Shown in pieces: positions 8,651 to 17,042 of a DNA stretch of 64,000 bases (the first letter of the stretch is position 1; each line of letters opens with the position of its first letter). Under the pieces are notes generated by a model. That model saw only the letters and a program-made list of their open reading frames with translations, was not told the origin of the DNA and made no database searches. The translations under genes and the position numbers were made by a program. Source of the DNA: Actinomycetota bacterium (GTDB taxonomy: Bacteria > Actinomycetota > Actinomycetes > Streptosporangiales > Streptosporangiaceae); assembly GCA_027313705.1 (NCBI GenBank), contig DAHVDE010000008.1, forward strand, positions 40,470 to 104,469, given 5' to 3'.

Positions 8651-9283
8651 ATGAACTTCGCCCGGATTGCCGTCATCTACTACAGCGCGACGGGTAACGT
8701 GCACCGACTGGCCAGCGCGGTGGCGGAGGGTGCGGCCGGAGCGGGCGCCGAGGTGCGGCTGCGGCGAGTCGCCGAGCTCGCTCCCGACTATGCCATCGAC
8801 ATGAATCCCGCCTGGCGAACTCACCTGGAGGAGGCCAGGCGGACGGTCGAGGAAGCGAGCCCAGCGGACCTCGCCTGGGCGGACGGCTTCGCCCTCGGCT
8901 CGCCTACGAGGTTCGGGAGCGTGTCCGCGCAGCTTAAGCAGTTCATCGATCAAACCGGCCCGCTTTGGGTGGCTGGCGAACTGTCGGACAAGGCCGCGAC
9001 AGCGTTTACCTCTGCCATTAACCGCCATGGCGGTCAGGAGTCGACGCTGCTGGCGTTACACAACGTCTTCTGCCACTGGGGCAGCGTAATCGTGCCGCCG
9101 GGCTACACCGACCCGCTCCTGTTTCCTGCGGGAGGCAACCCGTACGGCACGTCGTTCGTGTCCGGCGTACAAGGTATTCGTCCCAGTGCGGAGACTCTCG
9201 CCGCCGCGCGCTATCAGGGCCGCCGGCTCGCCGAGGTCGCCAGCCACCTGAGTGCCTTCCGGTCGGCCAGGCTGGCGAAGTAA
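8651..9283 (+). CDS. wrbA: WrbA-type NAD(P)H:quinone oxidoreductase (copy 1)
   Basis: 210-residue flavodoxin-fold enzyme that reduces quinones by two electrons using FMN. The FMN phosphate loop is YYSATGNVHRLA near residue 10. Later WrbA landmarks are GSPTRFGSVSAQLKQF, the FTSAINRHGGQESTLL loop and the GGNPYGTSF segment. It is very close to the copy at 33160-33810. ATG 8651 follows GAGGAGAG. Next to aminophenol biosynthesis it probably keeps aminoquinones reduced or takes part in a redox step. It is convergent with the DsbA-family gene. Confidence 0.9.
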   Translation: MNFARIAVIYYSATGNVHRLASAVAEGAAGAGAEVRLRRVAELAPDYAIDMNPAWRTHLEEARRTVEEASPADLAWADGFALGSPTRFGSVSAQLKQFIDQTGPLWVAGELSDKAATAFTSAINRHGGQESTLLALHNVFCHWGSVIVPPGYTDPLLFPAGGNPYGTSFVSGVQGIRPSAETLAAARYQGRRLAEVASHLSAFRSARLAK

Positions 9284-9311
9284 CCCAGTCGGGCCCGCCG
9301 ATCTAGCCGGC

Positions 9312-10025
9312 TCAGTCGGCCGGGGCGGCGAGCACGTCTAGCAACTCCGCGGCCCAGCGGTCGGAGTAGCTCTCGAACACAGGGAACCCGGCGGGCGGGG
9401 GCGCCGACCAGTGGTAGGCGACACCCGGATTATGCCGCGTGAAGCCGCTGCGGGCGAACACGTGAGGGCTCCCCTGGATCTTCGGACCTTGCGCTATCTG
9501 CCAGTCACGGTAGACCTCGGCCCGCCCGGCACCGCTGGCGATCGCGTCGGCGAGTGCGGCCGTGTCAACGTGCCCGCAACCCTCGGCGATGTCCAGCACG
9601 ACTGAGGAGATGCTGATGCAAGCGTGGTCGATGTAGAAGGCGGCCCTGAGCGCGGTATCAAGTTCGTCGCTGGCGCGCAGCCCGCCGACCGCAGGGTCTT
9701 TGGCCGCTTGCACGGCCTCCAGCGCAGGCAGCATGGTTACCGGGTACGTGCACTCAGGCTCCCGCCAGGGTCGCCAGCCAAGGTCAGGGCGCTTCCCGCC
9801 GATGACCGTGACCTCAGCGTCCACGATGAACTTCGGAGTCGGCATCCGGTTGAACAGTTCCAGTGGGAACGCCCGGTGGTTCACCGTGATCTGCTGCCCC
9901 CTGGCCGATGCTTGAGCGTGCAGCGTATGCAGGGCGAGCGTCGCCCACGGGCAACCGATATCCGACCAGACGGTCACGGTCCGCGACTGCCCGTCAGCCG
10001 TGCCGATATCGCTGTCGTATGCCAT
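9312..10025 (-). CDS. DsbA-family (FrnE-like) thioredoxin-fold oxidoreductase
   Basis: 237 residues with the thioredoxin-fold strand VTVWSDIGCPWA near residue 25. Only one cysteine is present at the active site (CPWA, not CxxC), so it is unlikely to be a plain disulfide oxidase; FrnE-like and glutathione/isomerase-type members share this. The C-terminal KIQGSPHVF with cis-Pro loop is conserved. It has no signal peptide and is cytoplasmic. There is no obvious Shine-Dalgarno; a triple AGGCGGA dyad lies 15-42 bases upstream. It sits at the left edge of the biosynthetic core, divergent from it. Confidence 0.82.
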   Translation of the reverse strand: MAYDSDIGTADGQSRTVTVWSDIGCPWATLALHTLHAQASARGQQITVNHRAFPLELFNRMPTPKFIVDAEVTVIGGKRPDLGWRPWREPECTYPVTMLPALEAVQAAKDPAVGGLRASDELDTALRAAFYIDHACISISSVVLDIAEGCGHVDTAALADAIASGAGRAEVYRDWQIAQGPKIQGSPHVFARSGFTRHNPGVAYHWSAPPPAGFPVFESYSDRWAAELLDVLAAPAD

Positions 10026-10039
10026 TTAACGATCGTATG

Positions 10040-10067
10040 AGGCGGAGAAGTCCGCCTGCGAGGCGGA
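10040..10067. repeat. alternating heptamer dyad (AGGCGGA / TCCGCCT / AGGCGGA)
   Basis: Three exact heptamers in alternating orientation at 10040-10046, 10051-10057 and 10061-10067, with 4- and 3-base gaps. They lie just upstream of the DsbA-family start codon at 10025, where a promoter or operator is expected. Confidence 0.55.
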
Positions 10068-10157
10068 TTCACGCCAGAAATGGCTGTCATCATCTGGCAT
10101 GTGCGCCAGTGCCGTGTGAGCTTCTGGCCGGCAAGCTGACCGAGATGGCGCTGCGGT

Positions 10158-10174
10158 TCACGCGATCACGTGAT
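10158..10174. promoter_or_regulatory. cluster operator candidate, site 1
   Basis: TCACG-CG-ATCACGTGAT: a half site followed after two bases by a perfect 10-bp palindrome, 104 bases upstream of the DAHP synthase start. The same composite with identical spacing occurs at 23357-23373 before the other core operon. Confidence 0.55.
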
Positions 10175-10277
10175 TACCCCAGATCCGCGCCCTGGGCACC
10201 CTCGACTCGTTGAGCGAACGGATCTCCTTGAGCGATCGAAAAGAATCGGCCTTCGCTGGAGACGGGCGGATCATCTG

Positions 10278-11498
10278 ATGACTGCGACCCTACCTATGAG
10301 CGGCTTGGCTGTCCTGGAAGCTGGCGCGTGCGAGGCGCCGGCCAGGGATGCCGGGCTGGCACAACAGCCGCACTGGGGCGGCCACCCTGATCTCGAACGG
10401 ATCAAGACGCTGCTTCGCGAGCTGCCGCCCATGGTCACCGCGACCGAACTGAACCAGCTGCGCGAGGCGCTCGTCCGCGTGCAGGGGGCGGGTGCCATGC
10501 TCGTTCAGGCAGGCGATTGCGCTGAAAGCCTGTATGAATGCACCGAGGCAGGCACCGCGGCAAAGCTCGACGTGCTCAGCCAGCTCGCCGACCACGCCGA
10601 GAGCCGCCTCGGGCTGCCTGTGGTCCGGGTTGGCCGGATCGCGGGGCAGTTCGCCAAGCCCAGGTCCCGGCCAGTGGAGACGCACAAGGGGCGAGAGCTG
10701 CCCGTCTTCCGCGGCCACATGATCAACTCCGAGACGCCGACCACTGAGGCGCGGCGCCATGATCCCTATCGCATGTTGTGGGCCTACCGGGCTGGCCTGA
10801 AGGTCTCTGACCGGCTCAGGGGGAGTCGCGATGGCGCGCCAGCGAGGTCCGTGGCGGCCGGCCCGTGGACCAGCCATGAAATGCTGGTCATCGACTATGA
10901 GACCAGCCTGCTCCGGATGGACTTCGAAAGCGGGATGATCTTCCTTGGGTCGGCTCACTTCCCCTGGGTAGGTGAGCGGACCCGCGATCCCCGCGGCGCG
11001 CACGTCAGGCTCCTCGCCACCGTGCACAACCCGCTGGCATGCAAGCTGGGACCCAATGCCCGCCTCTCCGACGTCATCGAACTGTGCGAGCAACTGGACC
11101 CCGACCGGACGCCAGGGCGCCTGACGCTGATCGCGCGAATGGGAGCGCGGCACGTGACAGAGGCGCTGCCGCCGCTCGCTGCGGGCGTCCGCCGGTCCGG
11201 GCATCCGGTTATCTGGCTGTGCGACCCCATGCACGCGAACACCATCCAGGCAGCCGCCGGAGTCAAGACCCGCCGGATGACCGACATGATCCAGGAAGCA
11301 AGGAGCTTCCTGGCCGTAATGGACCGGCTGAACCTGCACCCAGGGGGACTTCATCTCGAGGTCGCTGCCTCGGCGGTTACCGAGTGCATCGGCAGCCGGA
11401 TCGCCGACGACAGCTCCATGCTCAGCCAGTACACCACCTTGTGCGACCCGCGGCTGAATCCCGATCAAGCCATCGAACTCATCGACGCGTGGGCATGA
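10278..11498 (+). CDS. class II 3-deoxy-D-arabino-heptulosonate 7-phosphate synthase
   Basis: 406-residue plant-type (class II) DAHP synthase. It condenses phosphoenolpyruvate and erythrose 4-phosphate, the first step to chorismate. Landmarks are QAGDCAES (metal Cys) near residue 77, RVGRIAGQFAKPRS, the WTSHEMLVIDYE segment, RMGARHV and the CDPMHANTI metal site. It is about 55 residues shorter than housekeeping class II enzymes and similar in size to PhzC, as in many secondary-metabolite clusters that escape feedback control. ATG 10278 is chosen over an upstream in-frame start at 10170, which would add non-conserved sequence. First gene of a nine-gene plus-strand run. Confidence 0.93.
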   Translation: MTATLPMSGLAVLEAGACEAPARDAGLAQQPHWGGHPDLERIKTLLRELPPMVTATELNQLREALVRVQGAGAMLVQAGDCAESLYECTEAGTAAKLDVLSQLADHAESRLGLPVVRVGRIAGQFAKPRSRPVETHKGRELPVFRGHMINSETPTTEARRHDPYRMLWAYRAGLKVSDRLRGSRDGAPARSVAAGPWTSHEMLVIDYETSLLRMDFESGMIFLGSAHFPWVGERTRDPRGAHVRLLATVHNPLACKLGPNARLSDVIELCEQLDPDRTPGRLTLIARMGARHVTEALPPLAAGVRRSGHPVIWLCDPMHANTIQAAAGVKTRRMTDMIQEARSFLAVMDRLNLHPGGLHLEVAASAVTECIGSRIADDSSMLSQYTTLCDPRLNPDQAIELIDAWA

Positions 11499-11604
11499 GA
11501 ACACGCGAACCCGAATCACGTAAATAAGTGATGCAACGCAAGGCGTGCATGAAGAACCATTCGCTAAGAAATGCGCCTTGAAAATCAGAGAAACCGGATC
11601 AGTC

Positions 11605-12915
11605 ATGGAAGTCGTGGTCCAGAAATACGGCGGAAGCTCGTTGTCGACCTTCGCGAAGGTACTGGCGGCCGGCGAGCACGCCGCTGCGGCGCGGCTGGCG
11701 GGAGTGCCCCTGATAATCGTCGTCTCGGCGCGCGGCGATGCCACAGACGATCTGCTCCGTACGGTCGACGAGGTCAGCGGTCAGATCCGCTCGCCGGAGG
11801 TCGGCCGCGAGATCGACCAGTTGCTCGCCACCGGAGAGTGCGCCTCGGCTGCCCTGCTCGCCCTCGCCATCGGCCGGTTCGGAGTCCCGGCGATGTCCTT
11901 GACCGCGAGTCAGGCCGGGATACTTGCCACTGGTCACCCGGGCAGCGGGGTGATCACAGAAGTGAGAGCCGAGCGGGTCAGGCAGTTGCTGGCGGCGGGC
12001 CGGGTGCCGGTGGTCACCGGATTCCAGGGTCTCACGCCGCAGGGCGACATCATCACGCTCGGACGGGGCGGCTCGGACACCACCGCAGTTGCCATGGCCG
12101 CTGCCATGGCGGCCAGCACTTGCGAGATTTACACCGACGTGGATGGCGTATTCACCGCCGACCCCAGGGTCGTGCCTGACGCTTTCAGGCTGCCGGCGGT
12201 CGATTCAGGGATCATGGCAGAAATGGCCTTCGCCGGCGCACGCGTATTGCACGCACGGGCCGTGGAACTCGCGGCCATACGCGGCGTCAGGATTCAGGTG
12301 CGCAGCTCACTGACCCGCGGCCCAGGCACCTTCATCTTGCCGACCCGATCCTCATTCCCCGCCATGTCAGAAGCGGAAGGCGAATCCATGCTCGAGCACG
12401 ACGGAGCCCTTAGCGCCATTGTCCACGACCTCGATGTGGCCAGGGTGCTTGTGCATTCCCGGTACGGCAGGACCGACCTGGCGGCCGAGCTCATGCCCGC
12501 GCTAGCCGACATGACCATTCCCATCGACATGGTGGCCAGGTCGGGACCAGCAGAGGAAGAGTTCAGGATGGGATTCACCATCAGGCGCGGTGATGCCGAC
12601 CTGGTCAGGACGGCGCTCGCCGACGTTATGGCGCGGTGCGGTGCCTCAGTGCGGGTGGACGACGACCTGGGAAAGGTTTCGGTCATCGGCATGGGCCTGC
12701 TGAGCCGCCCCGAGTACGCGTCGCGCATGATCGCCGCGCTGGCAGCAGAAGGCATTACCACAAGCTGGATATCGACTTCCCAGCTCAGGGCGTCAGCCAT
12801 CATCGCCAGGCACCGCGTTATCCGCGCCGTCGAAGTGCTGCACCACGAGTTCGCCGCAGAACTCGCCGTCCCGTGGCCAGCGAGCCGGGCCATCTCCGGC
12901 ATGCGGGCTGACTGA
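11605..12915 (+). CDS. aspartate kinase
   Basis: 436-residue aspartokinase that phosphorylates the beta-carboxyl of L-aspartate. The KYGGSS motif opens the protein, SARGDATDDLL follows near residue 36, then GRGGSDTTAVAMA and EIYTDVDGVFTADPR. Two ACT-type segments are at the C-terminus (KVSVIGMGLLSRP). In clusters for 3-amino-4-hydroxybenzoate a dedicated aspartokinase supplies aspartate 4-semialdehyde to the GriI step. No aspartate-semialdehyde dehydrogenase is in the window, so that activity must come from primary metabolism. ATG 11605 gives the family's normal N-terminus. Confidence 0.93.
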   Translation: MEVVVQKYGGSSLSTFAKVLAAGEHAAAARLAGVPLIIVVSARGDATDDLLRTVDEVSGQIRSPEVGREIDQLLATGECASAALLALAIGRFGVPAMSLTASQAGILATGHPGSGVITEVRAERVRQLLAAGRVPVVTGFQGLTPQGDIITLGRGGSDTTAVAMAAAMAASTCEIYTDVDGVFTADPRVVPDAFRLPAVDSGIMAEMAFAGARVLHARAVELAAIRGVRIQVRSSLTRGPGTFILPTRSSFPAMSEAEGESMLEHDGALSAIVHDLDVARVLVHSRYGRTDLAAELMPALADMTIPIDMVARSGPAEEEFRMGFTIRRGDADLVRTALADVMARCGASVRVDDDLGKVSVIGMGLLSRPEYASRMIAALAAEGITTSWISTSQLRASAIIARHRVIRAVEVLHHEFAAELAVPWPASRAISGMRAD

Positions 12916-12933
12916 TTCAGGAGAGGAAAACTC

Positions 12934-13764
12934 ATGTTCAGCACATCTTTCGCCAGAGAACTGCGCCTGAGGCGGCTGTACCGGCACGGGGACGGGCGGC
13001 TGCTTGTCGTGCCGATGGACCATTCGGTCACCGACGGTCCGCTGGCGGCAGGGCCGTCAGCCGCCGGCGGCATCGGCGGGCTCGTGGCCCGTATTGCCGA
13101 GAACGGCGCCGACGCCGTCGTGCTGCACAAGGGCAGCCTTCGCCATGTCAGCCATCACAGCTTCAGCCAGGCCTCGCTCATCGTGCACTTGAGCGCGAGC
13201 ACGGTGCACGCGCCAGATCCTGACGCCAAGTACCTGGTGGCCAGCGTGGAGGAATGCCTGCGGCTCGGTGCCGACGGGGTGAGCGTACATGTCAACGTGG
13301 GCTCGGCGCAGGAGCGCCAGCAGATCGGCGACCTGGCGACCGTCGCCGAGCAATGTGACCGGTGGAATGTGCCGCTGCTGGCCATGATGTACCCGCGCGG
13401 GCCCCAGGTGGACAACCCGAGGGATCCGGGGCTCGTGGCCCACGCGATCACCATCGCCGCCGACCTCGGTGCCGACATTGTCAAGACCTTGTACGTGGGA
13501 TCCCCTGCCGCCATGGCCGACGTAGTGCGATCTGTCAGCGTCCCGGTCATCGTGGCTGGCGGCCCGCGCCTGGACGGTCCCGCCGTACTGGCCTACGTCG
13601 CTGACGCGCTGCGCGGTGGCGCGGCAGGAGTGGCCATGGGAAGGAACGTATTCCAGGCACCCGACCCAGGGGCCATGACCCGGCAGCTCAGCGAGGTGAT
13701 CCATCCGGGTTTCGATGCGGTACTCGATCAGGCACCCGCCTGGCTCACGCCAGTCGCCAAGTAG
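12934..13764 (+). CDS. GriI-like 2-amino-4,5-dihydroxy-6-oxo-heptanoate-7-phosphate synthase (class I aldolase)
   Basis: 276-residue DhnA/FBP-aldolase-like class I aldolase of the GriI/MJ0400 type. In the grixazone pathway this enzyme joins aspartate 4-semialdehyde and dihydroxyacetone phosphate into the C7 amino-phosphate that GriH cyclises. Landmarks are LVVPMDHSVTDGP near residue 25, VLHKGS, the Schiff-base lysine in GADIVKTLYVG near residue 188, and PVIVAGGPR with GVAMGRNVFQ for phosphate binding. It is placed between the aspartokinase and the GriH homologue and has a good Shine-Dalgarno (CAGGAGAGG). Confidence 0.92.
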   Translation: MFSTSFARELRLRRLYRHGDGRLLVVPMDHSVTDGPLAAGPSAAGGIGGLVARIAENGADAVVLHKGSLRHVSHHSFSQASLIVHLSASTVHAPDPDAKYLVASVEECLRLGADGVSVHVNVGSAQERQQIGDLATVAEQCDRWNVPLLAMMYPRGPQVDNPRDPGLVAHAITIAADLGADIVKTLYVGSPAAMADVVRSVSVPVIVAGGPRLDGPAVLAYVADALRGGAAGVAMGRNVFQAPDPGAMTRQLSEVIHPGFDAVLDQAPAWLTPVAK

Positions 13765-13797
13765 ATCCGCGACTACCAGCACGAAAAGGAGACACAC

Positions 13798-14901
13798 GTG
13801 AAGATCAGCTGGCTGGACATCCGCTCGCTAAGGGAAATCAAGGCTGCCGTCGTCGAGGAAGCACTGCACGCCAGGATCGACGGCATCGTCGCCGACGATC
13901 CCGCCGACTTCAGCTCCCTGCCGCCAACCGTGAAGAAGGTGCTGTTCCCCCGGGGGAAGGCGCTGCCTGATGACCTGACGGGCGTGGACGTCGCCGTCGT
14001 CGACCCCGCCGAGCACGGAAACACCGCCGAGCTTGCCATGCGCCATCCTGGTACCGAGTTCGGGCGGTTCGTGGAGATCATTGACGCGCAGACTCTTGAC
14101 GAGGCCTGCCAGTCGGCCAGGAGCGAGCGGTGGAGCGTGCTGCAGTTCCGCGACCCGACCAAGATCCCGCTTGAGATCGTCATCGCCGCGGCGGCACGGG
14201 CCGACGGCAACCTGGTGACCGTCGCAGCCGATACCGAAGAGGCCAGCATCATCTTCGGAGTGCTTGAGCACGGCTCAGACGGCGTGATGATGGCACCACG
14301 TGCCGTCGGGGACGCTTCCGCGCTCAAGGCCTCCGCAACCTCAGGCACTCCCGATTTGCTCCTGACCGAGCTACAGGTCACTGCCTCCACTCACATCGGC
14401 ATGGGCGAGCGGGCCTGCGTGGACACGTGCTCGCACCTGCGCAAGGACGAGGGGATCCTCGTCGGCTCCCACTCCAAGGGAATGATCTTGTGCGTCAGCG
14501 AGACGCACCCGCTGCCCTACATGCCGACCCGCCCCTTCCGGGTGAACGCGGGCGCAATCCACTCCTACACGCTTTCCCAGCACGAGCGGACCAATTACCT
14601 CAGCGAACTGCGGGCAGGCAGCAAGGTGCTTGCGGTGGACGTGAAAGGCCAGACCCGGCTGGTCACTGTCGGCCGCGTCAAGATCGAGACCCGGCCGCTG
14701 CTGTCCGTCGACGCCGTCAGCGCTGACGGGCGGACCGTCAACCTGATCCTCCAGGACGACTGGCACGTCCGGGTGCTCGGCCCTGGCGGCGCGGTGCTGA
14801 ACAGCACCGAGCTCAAGCCAGGCGACAAGGTACTCGGCTACCTGCCCGCGGCTGACCGGCACGTCGGCTACCCGATCAACGAGTTCTGCCTGGAGAAGTG
14901 A
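13798..14901 (+). CDS. GriH-like 3-amino-4-hydroxybenzoate synthase (DHQ synthase II family)
   Basis: 367-residue member of the 3-dehydroquinate synthase II family (MJ1249/GriH). Together with the preceding aldolase, the grixazone-type enzyme forms 3-amino-4-hydroxybenzoic acid by cyclisation and aromatisation of the C7 intermediate. Landmarks are the KISWLDIR start, DPTKIPLEI, the VGVLEHGSDGV-like block (FGVLEHGSDGVMMAP), ASTHIGMGERACVDTCS, then SHSKGMILC and VNAGAIHSYT. GTG 13798 follows AAAAGGAGACAC. With the two preceding genes it completes a 3,4-AHBA cassette. Confidence 0.93.
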   Translation: MKISWLDIRSLREIKAAVVEEALHARIDGIVADDPADFSSLPPTVKKVLFPRGKALPDDLTGVDVAVVDPAEHGNTAELAMRHPGTEFGRFVEIIDAQTLDEACQSARSERWSVLQFRDPTKIPLEIVIAAAARADGNLVTVAADTEEASIIFGVLEHGSDGVMMAPRAVGDASALKASATSGTPDLLLTELQVTASTHIGMGERACVDTCSHLRKDEGILVGSHSKGMILCVSETHPLPYMPTRPFRVNAGAIHSYTLSQHERTNYLSELRAGSKVLAVDVKGQTRLVTVGRVKIETRPLLSVDAVSADGRTVNLILQDDWHVRVLGPGGAVLNSTELKPGDKVLGYLPAADRHVGYPINEFCLEK

Positions 14902-14908
14902 GCGGGCC

Positions 14909-15679
14909 ATGAGCGGTACCGCTGCCGCACAGCGTGAAAGGCTGATGGACTTCCACGCCCGGCTGCCTGCCAGCCAGGCGGCGCCAGGGAAACTCCTGGC
15001 GATCATGGACGAGCACGGGATCGACCGGGCCGTTGTCACGGCCGCAGGTGTCGCCTCCCCTGACGTCATCTCCCGGCAGGTAATCTGCGGCGGGCACGTC
15101 GAAGATGACGCGGACAATGACGCGCTCTTCGACGCGTGCGCGGGGTCGGCAGGCCGGCTGCTGCCTTTCTTCTTCGCTAATCCGCACTCCGACCCTGAGC
15201 AGTACCGTTCACGGGCCGCCAGGTTCCGCGGCATGGAGATCTCACCCGCCGTTCACGGGGTCGGCCTCGCCGACCCCCGCACCCTCGCGCTGGCCTCCGT
15301 CGCCGCGGAGTTCGGGCATCCCGTCTACGTCGTCTGCCTCGGCCGCAGCGGTGTCGGCGTCGCCGACCTGGTGACGCTGGCCCGCGCCTTTCCCGAGGTC
15401 ACCTTCGTGCTCGGGCACTGCGGGTTCGTCGGCATCGACCTGTACGCCCTCAACGTGGTGCGTCCCCAGGCCAATATCGCCGCGGAGACGTCCGGCTGCT
15501 ACACCGGCGTCGCCGCCGCCGCCGTGGACCGGCTTGGCGCGGACCGGGTCCTCTTCGGAACCGACTACCCGATGCAGCACCCAAGCGTCGAGCTGGCCAA
15601 GCTGCGCGCCCTCGGCCTCACGGCCGAGACGAGAGACAAGATCACCTGGCACAACGCCATGCACCTGATAGGAGAGTGA
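14909..15679 (+). CDS. TIM-barrel amidohydrolase-family protein, candidate benzoxazole-forming cyclase
   Basis: 256-residue amidohydrolase_2-family protein. Recognisable blocks are LLAIMDEHGIDRAVV near residue 30, GMEISPAVHG, FVLGHCGFVG, and the C-terminal LFGTDYPMQHP. The usual N-terminal metal motif HxH is HxR here (MDFHARL), so the canonical two-histidine site is altered. In nataxazole-type pathways an amidohydrolase homologue (NatAM) closes the benzoxazole ring after a ligase joins two aminohydroxybenzoates. The gene sits seven bases after the 3,4-AHBA synthase and seven before the ligase, which supports that role. A simple decarboxylase or hydrolase remains possible. Confidence 0.72.
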   Translation: MSGTAAAQRERLMDFHARLPASQAAPGKLLAIMDEHGIDRAVVTAAGVASPDVISRQVICGGHVEDDADNDALFDACAGSAGRLLPFFFANPHSDPEQYRSRAARFRGMEISPAVHGVGLADPRTLALASVAAEFGHPVYVVCLGRSGVGVADLVTLARAFPEVTFVLGHCGFVGIDLYALNVVRPQANIAAETSGCYTGVAAAAVDRLGADRVLFGTDYPMQHPSVELAKLRALGLTAETRDKITWHNAMHLIGE

Positions 15680-15685
15680 GAAGCC

Positions 15686-17002
15686 GTGACCGCACGGACC
15701 TCGCCACTTCCGCAGATCGGACAGTGGCAAAGCTTCGAGGAACTGGCGGAACTCCAGGACAAGTTCCTGGCCGAGGCGCTGGCGCGGGCGGCTCAGTCCC
15801 CGTTCTACGCCACCAGGTTCGGGCCGGGGCCCACCCCGGCCGACCGGTCCGACCTGGACGGACTTGCCTTTACAAGCAAGCAGGACCTGCGCGACAACTA
15901 CCCGTTCGGGCTGCTTGCCGTGCCCCGCAGGGAACTGGCTACCTACCATGAATCCAGCGGCACCGCCGGTCAGCCGACTCCTTCTTATTACACCGCTGAG
16001 GACTGGGTCGACCTCGCCGAGCGGTACGCGAGGAAGTGGATCGGCATCTCCCCAGATGACATCTTCCTGGTGCGCACTCCGTATGCCCTGATGATCACGG
16101 GCCACCTGGCTCATGCGGCGGCCAGGCTGCACGGCGCCACCGTGATCCCCGGTGACAACCGTTCCCTGGCCATGCCCTACTCCCGGGTGATCCGGGTCTT
16201 GCACGACCTAGGGGTGACACTGACCTGGTCAATGCCGACGGAGACCCTGCTGTGGGCCGCGGCGGCCCGTGCCCGCGGGCTCGACCCTGGCAGGGATTTC
16301 CCCGCCTTGCGTGCACTGTTCGTGGGCGGAGAGCCGATGAGCGATCCGCGACGGCGCCGGATCAGTGAACTGTGGAACGTGCCGGTGATCCAGGAATACG
16401 GCTCAACCGAGACAGGCAGCCTGGCCGGCGAGTGCCCGCATGGCCAGATGCACCTGTGGGCGGACCGGATGATGTTCGAGGTGCGCGACCCGCGCACCGG
16501 CCAGACCTCTCCTGAAGGTACGGGGAGCCTGGTCGTCACCCCGCTGTTCCACGTGGCGATGCCACTCGTCCGCTACGACCTCGGAGACCATGTCGAGGTC
16601 AGCTACTCCGACTGCCCGTGCGGCTGGATGCTGCCGAAAGTGCACGTCGCCGGCCGGGCGGCCTTCGCCTATCCGGTAGGCACCAGGCAGGTCACGCAGC
16701 AGCAGGTCGAGGAGATCGTGTTCGGACTGGACCAGCGGTTCGGCGTGCTGTTCTGGCGGGCGCGAGCCGAGCCGCAGGCGCTCAGGGTCGAGATCGAGGT
16801 CGGCGCTGAGTACGCCTCGGCCGCAGTCGCGGCCCTGATCGCCGCCGTGCGTTCGACGGTCGGGGTGGAGTGCCAGGTGACCGCCGCGGCACCAGGGACG
16901 CTGGTGCCCGTGCACGTGCTCACCGGTGTGCACGACGTGGTGAAGCCCAGAAGCCTGTTCGGCCCTGACGAGGACTGGGACAAGGCACTCCTTTACTACT
17001 GA
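15686..17002 (+). CDS. PaaK-like adenylate-forming ligase
   Basis: 438-residue adenylating enzyme of the phenylacetate-CoA ligase branch, expected to activate an aryl carboxylate as its AMP ester and pass it to CoA or a nucleophile. The ATP-binding loop is ESSGTAGQPTPSYYT near residue 90, VGGEPMSDPRRRR follows near 213, QEYGSTETGSLAGE near 236, and YDLGDHVEV near 298. GTG 15686 lies six bases past the amidohydrolase stop, so the two are coupled. In context it would activate 3,4-AHBA or 3-HAA for coupling to a second unit. Benzoxazole, ester and amide products are all possible. Confidence 0.82.
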   Translation: MTARTSPLPQIGQWQSFEELAELQDKFLAEALARAAQSPFYATRFGPGPTPADRSDLDGLAFTSKQDLRDNYPFGLLAVPRRELATYHESSGTAGQPTPSYYTAEDWVDLAERYARKWIGISPDDIFLVRTPYALMITGHLAHAAARLHGATVIPGDNRSLAMPYSRVIRVLHDLGVTLTWSMPTETLLWAAAARARGLDPGRDFPALRALFVGGEPMSDPRRRRISELWNVPVIQEYGSTETGSLAGECPHGQMHLWADRMMFEVRDPRTGQTSPEGTGSLVVTPLFHVAMPLVRYDLGDHVEVSYSDCPCGWMLPKVHVAGRAAFAYPVGTRQVTQQQVEEIVFGLDQRFGVLFWRARAEPQALRVEIEVGAEYASAAVAALIAAVRSTVGVECQVTAAAPGTLVPVHVLTGVHDVVKPRSLFGPDEDWDKALLYY

Positions 17003-17042
17003 CCTTGCATCTCAGGGACCAGGACTGCCGAAAGCGAGGACA

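Noticed and set aside
10290-11744. 484-codon minus-strand open frame opposite DAHP synthase
   Set aside because: Shadow frame; the plus strand has the class II DAHP synthase motifs in order.
12934-14901. Grixazone- or cremeomycin-type product (phenoxazinone or diazo)
   Set aside because: The 3,4-AHBA genes fit, but no copper oxidase/tyrosinase for phenoxazinone and no nitrous-acid genes (CreD/CreE type) were found in the window.
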